Part shown: positions 7,933 to 16,337 of the stretch, piece by piece
Position numbering within the stretch: the first letter of the stretch is position 1
How the letters are laid out: the number at the start of each line of letters is the position of its first letter
Source of the DNA: an uncultured Bradyrhizobium sp.
GTDB lineage: Bacteria; Pseudomonadota; Alphaproteobacteria; Rhizobiales; Xanthobacteraceae
Assembly (NCBI RefSeq): GCF_947648125.1
Contig: NZ_CANSMR010000003.1
Span: forward strand, 310,001-374,000
Reading direction: 5' to 3'
Length of the DNA stretch: 64,000 nt
The notes under the pieces: generated by a model
Told to the model about the DNA's origin: nothing
What the model saw: only the letters and a program-made list of their open reading frames with translations
Databases searched by the model: none
Program-made: the position numbers and the translations under genes

Positions 7933-9524
7933 TATGTCTTCACCACGCGTTCGTGCAATCGGGTAATGGCGTCGAGCGCGGACAGGATTGCGCCCTCCTG
8001 CCAGGCCGGCAGCTGCGAAGCGTGCTCGCCTGCCAGCGCGATGCGGCCGTCGATCTGGCAGAGATTGCGGTAGTGCTGCGTCCGCCCGGCTTCGGTCCAT
8101 TCACCGGCGCAGCCGAGCGTGAACGGCACCCGATGCCAGGCCACCGCGACACCGTTCTCGAATTCGCTTTTGTACTGCGGATGGATCTTGGCGCCGAACT
8201 CGACCGCGCTGGCGACCCGCTCGGCCGGCGTCATCGCCGTGAACTCGAAGGAATTGGCGCCCTCATATAAATAGGCGCCGAGCAGGACGCCGCGGCCGCC
8301 GCGGTTGAAGCCATAGTTCGGATAGCCGATCTCCCGGATCGGCAGGTCGGTGTAGCTGATGCCGCCATAGATCGCCTCATCCTCCTCCCAGAACCGACGC
8401 TTGAACTGCAGCCCGACCTTCACCGAGGCGGCGTAAGGCAAGGAATCGATCGCATTCTTCATCGGCCCGCCGACATCGAGAGGCAGCTGGCTCAGGATCG
8501 GCAGCGGGATCGTGCAGATGCACCAATCGGCAGTCGCCTGCTGCACCGCGGACGGACTGGCGGTGTCGACATAGCTCACGGTGACGCCGGAGCCGTTCTG
8601 CTGGATCTGGGTGACCTTGGCGTTATAGCGGATGAGATCACCGACCTCGCGCGCGAACGCCTTGCCGATCATGTCCATGCCGCCGACCGGCTGGAACATC
8701 GTGGTCTGGAAATCGTAGTGCGCGAAGCTCTGGACGTAGCGCCACATCCGCGACCGCAGCAGTTCCTGGAGCGAGATCGGATCGCTGGGCAGCGGATCGC
8801 CCATCAAGCCGCCGCCGGGATCGCGCGCATAACCGCGGACGTCGGCGGAGCGGAGATTGGCATTGTACTTGTAGTCGCGATCCAGTGCGCCCCAGTCCCG
8901 CAGCGCCTGCAGCAGTATCTCCTGGTCTTCCTTGCTGACGAACTCGTCGAGCCGGCCCTGCTGGCTGACTTTCGCGAGCAGCTCCGACACACCGCCCTGG
9001 AAATCCGCCTTGATGCTGCGAAAACGTTGCGGCTTGCCGTCGAACGCACGCGTCGCGTGCAGATAGGCATTGTGGTTGAGCTGGATGAAGGGTTCCAGCG
9101 TCACGTTCAACCGCCGGCAGTAATCGAGCAGCGCGCGGTGATGATAGGGAATCCGCCACGGGCCGGGATTGAGATAGAGCCCCTGCTCGAACTGGCAAGT
9201 CTGCTTGAAGCCGCCGAGCTCGGTAAAGCTGTCACCGCCGCGGATCGACCAATTGCGGCCTCCGGCGCGATTGTTGAATTCAAGGATCTGGACCTTGTAG
9301 CCGGCCTTGCGCAGTTCCAGCGCCGCCGTCATGCCGGCAAGCCCCGCCCCGAGAATCAGCACCGAAGCGCTTTTCACGTCGCCTGCGAGCTTGAGCGGGC
9401 CCTTATAGGCGGACTCGGATGCGAAACCGAGGCTCGTCATCGCCTGATACATCGCCGAACTGCCGGCGATGGTCCCGATCAGCGCCAGCAAATCGCGCCG
9501 CCTGATCACAGATTGGTTCTGCAC
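7932..9524 (-). CDS. Tat-exported flavin-containing amine oxidase/dehydrogenase
   Basis: The predicted reaction is FAD-dependent oxidation of an amine or amino acid to an imine. The 530-residue protein begins with a Tat-type leader (VIRRRDLLALIGTIAGSSAM). A dinucleotide-binding motif LGAGLAGMTAALELRKAG follows near residue 57, with GGRNWSIRGG for FAD, and a C-terminal FAD segment ALAGEHASQLPAWQEGAI. This matches the monoamine/L-amino-acid oxidase family. It is the first gene of a run with cytochrome c, exported RidA, M20 peptidase, nadX and pncA. The adjacent cytochrome suggests it may act as a dehydrogenase rather than an oxygen-using oxidase. The substrate is unknown. Confidence 0.88.
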   Translation of the reverse strand: MQNQSVIRRRDLLALIGTIAGSSAMYQAMTSLGFASESAYKGPLKLAGDVKSASVLILGAGLAGMTAALELRKAGYKVQILEFNNRAGGRNWSIRGGDSFTELGGFKQTCQFEQGLYLNPGPWRIPYHHRALLDYCRRLNVTLEPFIQLNHNAYLHATRAFDGKPQRFRSIKADFQGGVSELLAKVSQQGRLDEFVSKEDQEILLQALRDWGALDRDYKYNANLRSADVRGYARDPGGGLMGDPLPSDPISLQELLRSRMWRYVQSFAHYDFQTTMFQPVGGMDMIGKAFAREVGDLIRYNAKVTQIQQNGSGVTVSYVDTASPSAVQQATADWCICTIPLPILSQLPLDVGGPMKNAIDSLPYAASVKVGLQFKRRFWEEDEAIYGGISYTDLPIREIGYPNYGFNRGGRGVLLGAYLYEGANSFEFTAMTPAERVASAVEFGAKIHPQYKSEFENGVAVAWHRVPFTLGCAGEWTEAGRTQHYRNLCQIDGRIALAGEHASQLPAWQEGAILSALDAITRLHERVVKT

Positions 9525-9648
9525 CCGCGTTCACCCAGCCGCTGATTTCGATGGCGAAGGGAAACGGTTGAGGCGATCCGTGTCAAGGAAGGGCACGCGC
9601 TTACACATGCACCCACACGCGCTTTTGATGCATCACGCGACCGAACCA

Positions 9649-10401
9649 TCACACCACGCGCTCGCGATGCACGCGCCGGCAATCCATTTCAAAGTCGAGC
9701 CCGACCACCGGCGGCCGGTCGAAATGCCAGGTCAAGCCGTTGCGAAGCACGCCACGGCGGCCGAGCTCGCTTTCGAGCACCGGATAGACGTCATGCACGG
9801 TGTAGAGCTGCACCGCGGTGGTGTCGCGCCAGGAGCCGCCGAACGCGCTCATCCGGCGTTCCATCTCGTTAGCCACGAATTTCGCCTTCGCCAGGATGCC
9901 GGCCGGGCTGGCGTCGCCGAGCGCGACGGTATGATCGCGATAATTGGCCTTGCCCTCGACCGACTCGCCGCTGCCGGCCACGACGAAGCTCGTCGGCGCA
10001 TCCTTCGCCGCCGGCACCGTGTAGCAGAAGGCGTGGAAGCTCGGCTCGGCGGGCGGATCGAGTTGTGGACAGACGTTGCTGCGCGCCACCGGATTGACGC
10101 CGTCGCGCATCACGCCCCAGGCGATCAGCGTCTTGATGTAGATTTCGTTGAACGCCTTGAACCCGTCCTCGGTGAACGGCGCCGGCGAGCGCAGCTCGCA
10201 GGCAGCGAATGTGGTCAGCGGACGGCCCGCATCCCTGATCATATCGGCAATCCGCTCAAAACCCACGCTCAACGGCACCGGTTCGGAGAACCTGACGCGC
10301 TCGATGGCATAACCGGGCAGCGCACCGACGCCGCAGGAATACTGACTGACGCCGGGCATGAAGCGATAGCCGCCGTCGGGAGCCTCGATGGTGTTGGTCA
10401 T
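9649..10401 (-). CDS. Conserved hypothetical protein, possibly CnbZ/RidA-like deaminase
   Basis: This 250-residue protein has no motif I can assign with certainty. It starts at ATG 10401; the longer in-frame extension runs through palindromic repeat DNA and is unlikely. Visible segments include GVSQYSCGVGALPGYAIERV, ADMIRDAGRPLTTFAACELR, GFKAFNEIYIKTLIAWGV and VQLYTVHDVYPVLESELGRRG. The overall order resembles two RidA-like halves and the family that includes aminomuconate deaminase CnbZ, but I hold this loosely. There is no signal peptide. The gene lies 124 bp upstream of the amine oxidase on the same strand, so it could belong to the same nitrogen-compound pathway. Confidence 0.6.
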   Translation of the reverse strand: MTNTIEAPDGGYRFMPGVSQYSCGVGALPGYAIERVRFSEPVPLSVGFERIADMIRDAGRPLTTFAACELRSPAPFTEDGFKAFNEIYIKTLIAWGVMRDGVNPVARSNVCPQLDPPAEPSFHAFCYTVPAAKDAPTSFVVAGSGESVEGKANYRDHTVALGDASPAGILAKAKFVANEMERRMSAFGGSWRDTTAVQLYTVHDVYPVLESELGRRGVLRNGLTWHFDRPPVVGLDFEMDCRRVHRERVV

Positions 10402-10487
10402 GGTGCCTCTGTTGGATGCTGGATGCGGTCGTCGCGATGACGGTTCGCGATGGAGGATATGCGCGAAGTGCTCGATTTCATCACAGC

Positions 10488-10612
10488 TGTCGTCCCTGCG
10501 AAAGCAGGGACCCATACTCCGCGGCGGGGATTGTTGAAGGGACTCGTCGCACGGGCATTGCCGCAACAATCAGCATTTGTGGTTATGGGTCCCTGCTTTC
10601 GCAGGGACGACA
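10488..10612. repeat. Inverted pair of 29-bp repeats, each a GAAA-loop hairpin
   Basis: The units at 10488-10516 and 10584-10612 are exact reverse complements. Each contains GTCCCTGC, then GAAA, then GCAGGGAC, a perfect 8-bp stem with a GNRA-type loop. The pair can also form one long stem. This is REP-like dispersed DNA rather than a gene. Confidence 0.85.
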
Positions 10613-10782
10613 CCGAATGCTGTGCGCAGCCGCCGAGCCAAACGTTCAGGCTCTCGCGGCATGATTTGCCGAGGCCTGCATCTCGTTCCTCCTTCACCTC
10701 GAAGAGGGCGCAGGGAAAGCGAAGGGGCTTGCGCCGTGGGGCAACTCAGTGGGCGCGCGCGTGAGGGACGCACCGGCGGCCG

Positions 10783-10952
10783 GGTTCCCTCTCCCCTTGC
10801 GGGAGAGGGTTAGGGAGAGGGGTGCCACACGGCGCGCTCTCTCCGAATTTATCAAACAGCAAGCGAACGAAATTGCGAGGGCGCGCCCTCTTCGATCATC
10901 TCGCCCGGGGCCACCCCTCTCCCCACCCTCTCCCGCAAGGGGAGAGGGAGCC
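10783..10952. repeat. Inverted pair of about 41-bp CT/GA-rich repeats
   Basis: The units at 10783-10824 and 10912-10952 are near-perfect reverse complements. Each holds a self-complementary core around CTCTCCCCTTGCGGGAGAG. The element resembles the repeat between the AapJ and racemase genes (22028-22155), so it belongs to a dispersed family. Confidence 0.8.
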
Positions 10953-11024
10953 CGTAAGTGTGCTCACCCCACCGCCGCTTCCATAACCAGCGCAGCGGAA
11001 CGCCGGCCCCGATCCTCTCGCGCC

Positions 11025-12245
11025 CTACTGCGCCTTGGCGATGTAGGGGCAGCCGCCTTCAGCGAGCGGACGGAAGGCCTGGTCGCCCGGCACCGTCGCG
11101 AGATATTCGTAGAGGTCCCACTTGCTCTTGGACTCTTCCGGCTTCTTGATGCGCATCAGGTACATGTCGTGCACCATGCGGCCGTCCTCGCGCACCACGC
11201 CGTTCTGGGCAAAGAAATCATTGACCGGGGTCTTGCGCATCTGCGCGATCACGGTCTCCGAATCCACCGAGTTGGTCGCGGCGACCGCCTTGAAATAGTG
11301 CCGCAGCGCCGAGTTGACGCCGGCCTGGTAGGCCGTCGGCATCGCGCCATGCCGCTTGAAGAACTCCTGAGCGAAGACGCGGGTCTCGGGCGTGCGATCC
11401 CAATAGAAGGAATCGGTGAACAGCAGATCGTGCGCATGCGCGAGGCCGAGCGCAGGCACGTCGGTGAGCGTCACCTGCAGCGCGACGAGCTGCATGCTGG
11501 CGCGGATGTTGAACTCGTCGGCCTGCGACACCGCGTTGCGGAAGTCGGAGCCGGCATTGGCGAGCGCCAGGATTTTTGCGCCGGACGACTGGGCCTGCAG
11601 CAGGAACGACGAGAAATCGGCGGTGTCGAACGGATGACGGACCGCGCCCAGCACCTTGCCGCCGGCCGATGTTACGGCCTTGCTCGCATCGCGCTCCAGC
11701 GCCTGGCCGAACGCATAGTCGGCGGTGAGAAAGAACCAGGGCGTGCCGCCGCGCGCGACCACGGCCTTCGCCGTGGCGTTCGAGGAGGCATAGGTGTCGT
11801 AGGTCCACTGCACGCTGGTCGGCGAGCATTGCTTGCCGGTGAGGTCGGATGAACCGGAGCCCGAGATCAGGAACAGCTTCTTGCGTTCGCGCGTCACGGT
11901 CTGGATCGCCAGCGCCACCGCGGAATTGACGCCTTCGGCGATCACGTCGACACCCTTGTTGTCGATCCAGTTGCGCACGATGCCGGTCGCGACGTCAGGC
12001 TTGTTCTGGTGATCCGCCGAAATGATCTCGATCTTGCGTCCACCGACCGTGCCGCCGATCTCCTCCGCGGCCATTTGCGCCGCGATCACCGAACCCGGGC
12101 CATTGCCGTCGGAATATTGCCCGCTCATGTCGGTGATGATGCCGACCCGCAGGACACCGTCCTCCGCGCGAGCTGCGCCGGCCGCAAATGAGAGACACAC
12201 GGCGGCAATTGCGACCAGAACATGTGAGCGTTTCGTGATGGACAT
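11025..12245 (-). CDS. ABC transporter substrate-binding protein, Leu/Ile/Val (Liv) type
   Basis: This is a periplasmic solute receptor of the branched-chain amino acid/amide type. It has a signal peptide (LVAIAAVCLSFAAGAARA) and the family opening VGIITDMSGQYSDGNGPGSV, then IIGTVGGRK-type segments (GGTVGGRKIEIISADHQNKP) and ADYAFGQALERD. Its 406 residues fit the family. No permease or ATPase for it is adjacent. The two amidases upstream on the same strand suggest that it binds an amide or amino-acid derivative. Liv-type receptors of this sort often bind aromatic acids or amides rather than leucine, so the ligand is open. Confidence 0.88.
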   Translation of the reverse strand: MSITKRSHVLVAIAAVCLSFAAGAARAEDGVLRVGIITDMSGQYSDGNGPGSVIAAQMAAEEIGGTVGGRKIEIISADHQNKPDVATGIVRNWIDNKGVDVIAEGVNSAVALAIQTVTRERKKLFLISGSGSSDLTGKQCSPTSVQWTYDTYASSNATAKAVVARGGTPWFFLTADYAFGQALERDASKAVTSAGGKVLGAVRHPFDTADFSSFLLQAQSSGAKILALANAGSDFRNAVSQADEFNIRASMQLVALQVTLTDVPALGLAHAHDLLFTDSFYWDRTPETRVFAQEFFKRHGAMPTAYQAGVNSALRHYFKAVAATNSVDSETVIAQMRKTPVNDFFAQNGVVREDGRMVHDMYLMRIKKPEESKSKWDLYEYLATVPGDQAFRPLAEGGCPYIAKAQ

Positions 12246-12464
12246 TTCTTTCCCAAGGGTTTGGACGGTTCGGACGATGTCCTGAAGGAATCAGGGATCG
12301 CCGACAACCCCGTGGCCGGCATGGCGCTCTGCGATTCTGTGCGGAAATTCCGGGAGGAGGAACACGGCCGGTGCGTCGCCACGTGCGCGACTCCGATCAT
12401 GCGAACGCCGCGACGAGATTTCGCCGCGGCGTTCCTTGGTGTGCTGGATGGCTTCGAGATCGCC

Positions 12465-13895
12465 TCAGCGCCGCTCCCACAATTGCCTTGCCAGGATGCC
12501 GACCTTGCGCTCGATCGCCTCGGCCGCATCGAGACACATGTCCTCGCGATAGCGCGAGCCGACGATCTGGACGCCGACCGGCAATCCCTCATGCAGCCCG
12601 ACCGGCACCACGGCCGCCGGTAACCCCAGCACGTTCATCGCCGAAATGAAGCGAAGGTCGTTCCAGAACAAATCCTTCACGCGCCGATCGCCGCCGAGAT
12701 CGGCATTGACCTCCGGCGTCTTGCGCACCGTGGTCGGCATCAGCACGAGCGGGTACTGTTCGAGGAAGCTCATCCAGTTCCTGATATGGCGCGACCGCTC
12801 GGCGATCGCCTTCATGTAGCCGGCCTGGTCCAACGGATTTGCCAGCGCCATGAAGCCGTGGAACGTCTTCTGGAAGTCGGCGCTGGAGGACGCCAGCATC
12901 TGATCCTGCTGCAGGATGCGGGTCTCGGTCATGATCAGGTCGCACCAGAGCTGCCAGACCTTGTTGAGGTCGGGCACCTCGACCTCGCTGACCGCGTAGC
13001 CTGCATCGGCCAGATGATCGGCCGCCTGGCGCTGAAGCGCGATCACGCCGCGATCGGTCACCATGTCCTCGGGGATCTTTGCGAGTGCGACCTTCACCGG
13101 CGCGGCAGGCTTCGGCCCCGTCAATGGCGCCGGCACGTACCAGGGATCGCGCGGATCGCGCTGCGCCATCACCTCCAGGCCGAGGCGCACGTCGGCGACG
13201 TGGCGCGCCAGCGGTCCTTGCGACGACATGAACTGCGCCATCAGCGGCCGTTCAGCCGTGGCGCTGGGATTGAACGCCGGAATCCGGCCCTGGGTCGGCT
13301 TGATGGTGGCGATGCCGTTGCAATGCGCCGGCCAGCGCAGCGAGCCGCCGATGTCGTTGCCGTGCGCGATGGTGCCGATGCCGGCCGCGATCGACGCGCC
13401 GGCGCCGCCGGATGATCCGCCGCAGGTCACGTCCGCGTTCCAGGGATTGCGCGTCAGGCCGTGCAGCGGATTGTCGGTGAAGCCGCGCAGCGAGAATTCC
13501 GGCGTGTTGGTCAGGCCGATGATGATTGCGCCGGCCTTCTTGAGATTGGCCGTCACCGGTGAGTCGCCCGGCGCGATATTGTCCTTGAACGCGACCACGC
13601 CGTTCGAATTGGCCTGGCCCTCGACGTCGATGTTGATCTTGATCGTGACCGGAACGCCGTGCAGCGGTCCGACGCCGCCGCCCTTCCCTTTGCTCGCCGC
13701 CAGCGCTTCGTCGGCGGCCTTGGCCGCCTTCAGCGCAGCGTCGCCGAGATCGATGACGACGGCGTTGAGCGCCGGATTGGCCGCGTGCATGCGGTCAAGA
13801 TGGGCACGAACCACCTGCTCCGACGTCACTTCGCTTTTCTTGATGGCCGCCGCCGTCTCCACGGCCGACCATTGCCAGATCGGTGCATTCGTCAC
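12465..13895 (-). CDS. Amidase (amidase signature family)
   Basis: This enzyme hydrolyses a carbon-nitrogen amide bond. The Ser-cisSer-Lys site is visible: the lysine in GVPVTIKINIDVEGQ, and the glycine/serine signature GGSSGGAGASIAAGIGTIAH followed by GNDIGGSLRWPA. The length, about 476 residues, is normal. I place the start at GTG 13895, since GGGAGAG sits 6 bases before it. The ATG at 13910 overlaps that ribosome-binding site and would add only five residues. A paralogous amidase lies immediately upstream (13952-15370). It is cytoplasmic, with no leader. The substrate could be an amide, an indole-acetamide-like compound or an N-acyl product. Confidence 0.88.
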   Translation of the reverse strand: MTNAPIWQWSAVETAAAIKKSEVTSEQVVRAHLDRMHAANPALNAVVIDLGDAALKAAKAADEALAASKGKGGGVGPLHGVPVTIKINIDVEGQANSNGVVAFKDNIAPGDSPVTANLKKAGAIIIGLTNTPEFSLRGFTDNPLHGLTRNPWNADVTCGGSSGGAGASIAAGIGTIAHGNDIGGSLRWPAHCNGIATIKPTQGRIPAFNPSATAERPLMAQFMSSQGPLARHVADVRLGLEVMAQRDPRDPWYVPAPLTGPKPAAPVKVALAKIPEDMVTDRGVIALQRQAADHLADAGYAVSEVEVPDLNKVWQLWCDLIMTETRILQQDQMLASSSADFQKTFHGFMALANPLDQAGYMKAIAERSRHIRNWMSFLEQYPLVLMPTTVRKTPEVNADLGGDRRVKDLFWNDLRFISAMNVLGLPAAVVPVGLHEGLPVGVQIVGSRYREDMCLDAAEAIERKVGILARQLWERR

Positions 13896-13951
13896 GTTGT
13901 GCTCTCCCATGATGCTCAGTGCTTGTTGTTGATCTCGAAAACCGCGTGCCT

Positions 13952-15370
13952 TCAGTCGCGCGGATCGATCGGCGTCAGCGTCGATGCACGCGCCTCGATC
14001 ACCTCGGCGACGGCGAGACAGACATCCTCGCGGAAACGGCCGGCGATCACCTGCACGCCGACCGGCACGCCGCCGGCGGTCCCCGTCGGCACCACGACCG
14101 ACGGAAAGCCGAGCGCGGGGACGGCAAGCAGCGGCCGCTGCGCATCGAGCAGCGCACGCACGACCGTTGCGTCTTCCTGATCCTGATCGAAGCGGAACGG
14201 CAGTTGCGCCGAGACCGGCAGGATGATGACCGGGCAGCGCTCCTGGAACAGCTGCCAGGCCCGCACGATCGAAAGTCGCTGCTCGAAGCAGGCCAGCACC
14301 TGATCGCCGTCGAGCTCTGGCGCATACGCAATATGGCAGTCCAGATTGTAGCGGCTCCGATCGTCGCCGAACTTGCGGATCATCGGCGCCAGCACGCGCC
14401 GCTCCTCATTGATGACGAGGCGATGCCAGAGATCCGCAGCCTCCGCGAGGCGCGGCGGCGAGGTCTCCTCCACCGCAAAGCCGGCCTCTGCGAGCCAGCG
14501 TCCGGCGGCGTGGACCGCCGCGCTGACCTCCGGCGCCTCGTCGCCGAACGGCGCCGCCGCGATCGCAACGCCGACCGGACGCTTGAGGGGCGCACCTTGC
14601 AGCGGCACCGGCAGCCAGGTAGCGTCGCGCGCATCCGGCTGCGCCATTGCGGCGAGGCCTGTGCGCAGATCGGCAACCGAGCGCGCGAGCGGCCCCTGCA
14701 CCGACATCATTTGCGCCGTGATCGGACGATCGGAAGTCGCCGACGGATTGAACGAAGGAATTCGTCCCGGGGTCGGACGCAGGCCGGCGACGCCGCAGGC
14801 ATAGGCGGGATAGCGGATCGAGCCGCCGAAATCATTGCCGTGCGCGATCGCGCCCATGCCGGATGCGACGGCCGATGCCGCGCCACCGCTGGAGCCGCCC
14901 GGCGTCAGGTGCCGGCTCCACGGATTATAGGTCGCGCCGTGCAGATCGTTGTTGGTGAACCAGCGGTGCGAGAAGGCCGGGGTGTTGGTGCGCCCGACAA
15001 TGACCGCGCCGGCCTTGCGGAAATTCGCGACCACCGGGCTGTCGTCGGTGGCGATCACGTCGCGGAAGGCGACGACGCCGTTGGTGGTGGCGTGGCCGCG
15101 CTGATCGACATTGACCTTGATCGTGACCGGCACGCCATGCAGCACGCCGAGCTCCGCGCCTGATTTCACCGCGGCGTCCGCCGTGTCCGCCGCGGCCAAC
15201 GCTTCATCGGCCAGCACCTCGACAATGGCGTTCAATGCCGGATTGACCTGCGCAATGCGATAGAGGCTGGACTCCACGGCTTCCCGGCTCGAGATCGCGC
15301 GCGTCGCGATCGCGCGCGCCAGATCGACAGCCGGCCAGCTCCACAACTCATTCTCGCGCCGCGTGACCAT
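13952..15370 (-). CDS. Amidase (amidase signature family), paralogue of the downstream gene
   Basis: This is a second amidase with the same catalytic set: lysine in VPVTIKVNVDQRG, and signature GGSSGGAASAVASGMGAIAH with GNDFGGSIRYPA. It is 472 residues. The ATG at 15370 follows GGAGG in GGAGGAAACAACA; the reading frame can be opened further only with a TTG that overlaps this site. It shares block-by-block similarity with the amidase at 12465 (for example NTPAFSHRWFTNNDLHG against NTPEFSLRGFTDNPLHG), so the two are probably a tandem duplication. It lies 44 bp downstream of a GntR regulator and may be in its operon. Confidence 0.88.
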   Translation of the reverse strand: MVTRRENELWSWPAVDLARAIATRAISSREAVESSLYRIAQVNPALNAIVEVLADEALAAADTADAAVKSGAELGVLHGVPVTIKVNVDQRGHATTNGVVAFRDVIATDDSPVVANFRKAGAVIVGRTNTPAFSHRWFTNNDLHGATYNPWSRHLTPGGSSGGAASAVASGMGAIAHGNDFGGSIRYPAYACGVAGLRPTPGRIPSFNPSATSDRPITAQMMSVQGPLARSVADLRTGLAAMAQPDARDATWLPVPLQGAPLKRPVGVAIAAAPFGDEAPEVSAAVHAAGRWLAEAGFAVEETSPPRLAEAADLWHRLVINEERRVLAPMIRKFGDDRSRYNLDCHIAYAPELDGDQVLACFEQRLSIVRAWQLFQERCPVIILPVSAQLPFRFDQDQEDATVVRALLDAQRPLLAVPALGFPSVVVPTGTAGGVPVGVQVIAGRFREDVCLAVAEVIEARASTLTPIDPRD

Positions 15371-15414
15371 TGTTGTTTCCTCCAACGCGTGATGCAGCAG
15401 TCAGCCGATGCGGT

Positions 15415-16209
15415 TCAGTCGAGCCGCAACGGCTGGTGAAAGACGGGCAGATCCATGCGCCGGTCTTCCGCAGGGACCACCACGGCTTCGGCGCTCAGCA
15501 CGTGGTCGAGCATCACGCGCCGGGCGCGTGCGGCGTTGCCGGAGCGGAACGCGGCCATCAGGCGCTTGTGAAACTCGATGTTCTCGCAGGTGAAGCTGGA
15601 TGCGAATTCCTGTACGCCGAGCTTGCCGATCAGATGCCGGATCGCCTCGTTGACGAAGCGGGCGACCAGACCGAGCAGCGGGTTGGGACAGGCCTCGATC
15701 AGGATGTCGTGGAAATCGATCTCGGCGTGGCGGTGGTGCTCCCAGTCCGCACTGCCGCCGGGATGATGCTCCTGAACCGCGATCGCCTTGTCGAGCGCGG
15801 CGAAATGCGCCGCGGAGAGGTGACCGACCACGCTGAAGGCGAGCTCCGGCTCGATCAGGCGGCGGATCTGGTAGATCTGCGCGGTAGAGATCGACTGGAA
15901 ATAGAAGTAGTTGCTGAGCAGGCCGACGATCCGGTTGATCGACACCGGCGCCACCCGCGCGCCGCCGCCGGGACCGGTGGTGTTCTGCACCAGCCCCTGC
16001 ACTTCCAGTGATTTGAGCGCCTCGCGGATGGTCGAGCGGCTGCAGCCGAACATCTCGATCAGCTCGCCCTCCTGCGGCAGCCGGTCGTTCGGCTCCAGGC
16101 CGGCCTGGAAGATGTGGCTGCGGATCAGGTCGGCGACGGCGTCCGACCGCTTGCGCTTGATCGAGGCGCGCCGCGACGGGTCCAGCGAGGGTAAAGCCGA
16201 TTTATCCAT
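15415..16209 (-). CDS. GntR family regulator, FadR/FCD subfamily
   Basis: The N-terminal winged helix includes RSHIFQAGLEPNDRLPQEGE, LIEMFGCSRSTIREALKSLE and VQGLVQNTTGPGGGARV, the classic GntR pattern. The C-terminal half is an FCD ligand-binding domain, with metal-type histidines likely in HAEIDFHDILIEA and EFHKRLMAAF. The start is uncertain. ATG 16209 has a perfect palindrome directly against it and no visible ribosome-binding site; a TTG at 16245 with GGAG 10 bases upstream would add 12 residues across the palindrome. It is on the same strand as the amidases and likely controls them in response to a small carboxylate. Confidence 0.87.
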   Translation of the reverse strand: MDKSALPSLDPSRRASIKRKRSDAVADLIRSHIFQAGLEPNDRLPQEGELIEMFGCSRSTIREALKSLEVQGLVQNTTGPGGGARVAPVSINRIVGLLSNYFYFQSISTAQIYQIRRLIEPELAFSVVGHLSAAHFAALDKAIAVQEHHPGGSADWEHHRHAEIDFHDILIEACPNPLLGLVARFVNEAIRHLIGKLGVQEFASSFTCENIEFHKRLMAAFRSGNAARARRVMLDHVLSAEAVVVPAEDRRMDLPVFHQPLRLD

Positions 16210-16223
16210 TTTATGATCATAAA
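16210..16223. promoter_or_regulatory. 14-bp perfect palindrome at the GntR start, candidate operator
   Basis: TTTATGATCATAAA is its own reverse complement and abuts the ATG at 16209. Dimeric GntR/FadR regulators bind short palindromes of this size. The placement would let the protein block its own promoter or translation start. Binding is inferred. Confidence 0.55.
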
Positions 16224-16264
16224 TAGGATCGAGACGGCTTGGCAAGGGGCGATCGCTCCAAAAG

Positions 16265-16301
16265 GCCGTCGTACCCGGGGGCTGATCCCGGGCACGACGG
16301 C
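16265..16301. terminator. Hairpin between aapM-like gene and GntR gene
   Basis: GCCGTCGT, one base, CCCGGG, a 7-base loop, CCCGGG, one base and ACGACGGC form a 15-bp stem with one mismatch. It lies 37 bp past the stop of the permease operon on the minus strand and has no T-run. It may end that operon or be a dispersed repeat. Confidence 0.5.
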
Positions 16302-16337
16302 AGACCGAACATTCGGGAATTGGCGAGAGACGATCGC

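Larger units (their letters stand above)
10402..11024. other. Gene-free interval made of two inverted repeat pairs
   Basis: No credible gene is visible in this 620-bp interval. Most of it consists of two inverted-repeat pairs (10488-10516 with 10584-10612, and 10783-10824 with 10912-10952). Short open frames that cross it are translations of the repeats. It separates two leftward genes and may hold the terminator of the binding-protein gene at 11025 or the promoter for the gene ending at 9649. Confidence 0.7.

Noticed and set aside
10488-10612. Possible CRISPR-like repeats
   Set aside because: There are only two copies, in inverted order, with no regular spacers and no cas genes.
10416-10813. 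Several short open frames rich in CRRDD or AKAGTH
   Set aside because: These are translations of the dispersed palindromic repeats, a frequent source of false small genes.
13919-15163. 414-codon plus-strand open frame
   Set aside because: It is antisense to the second amidase and shows no protein features.
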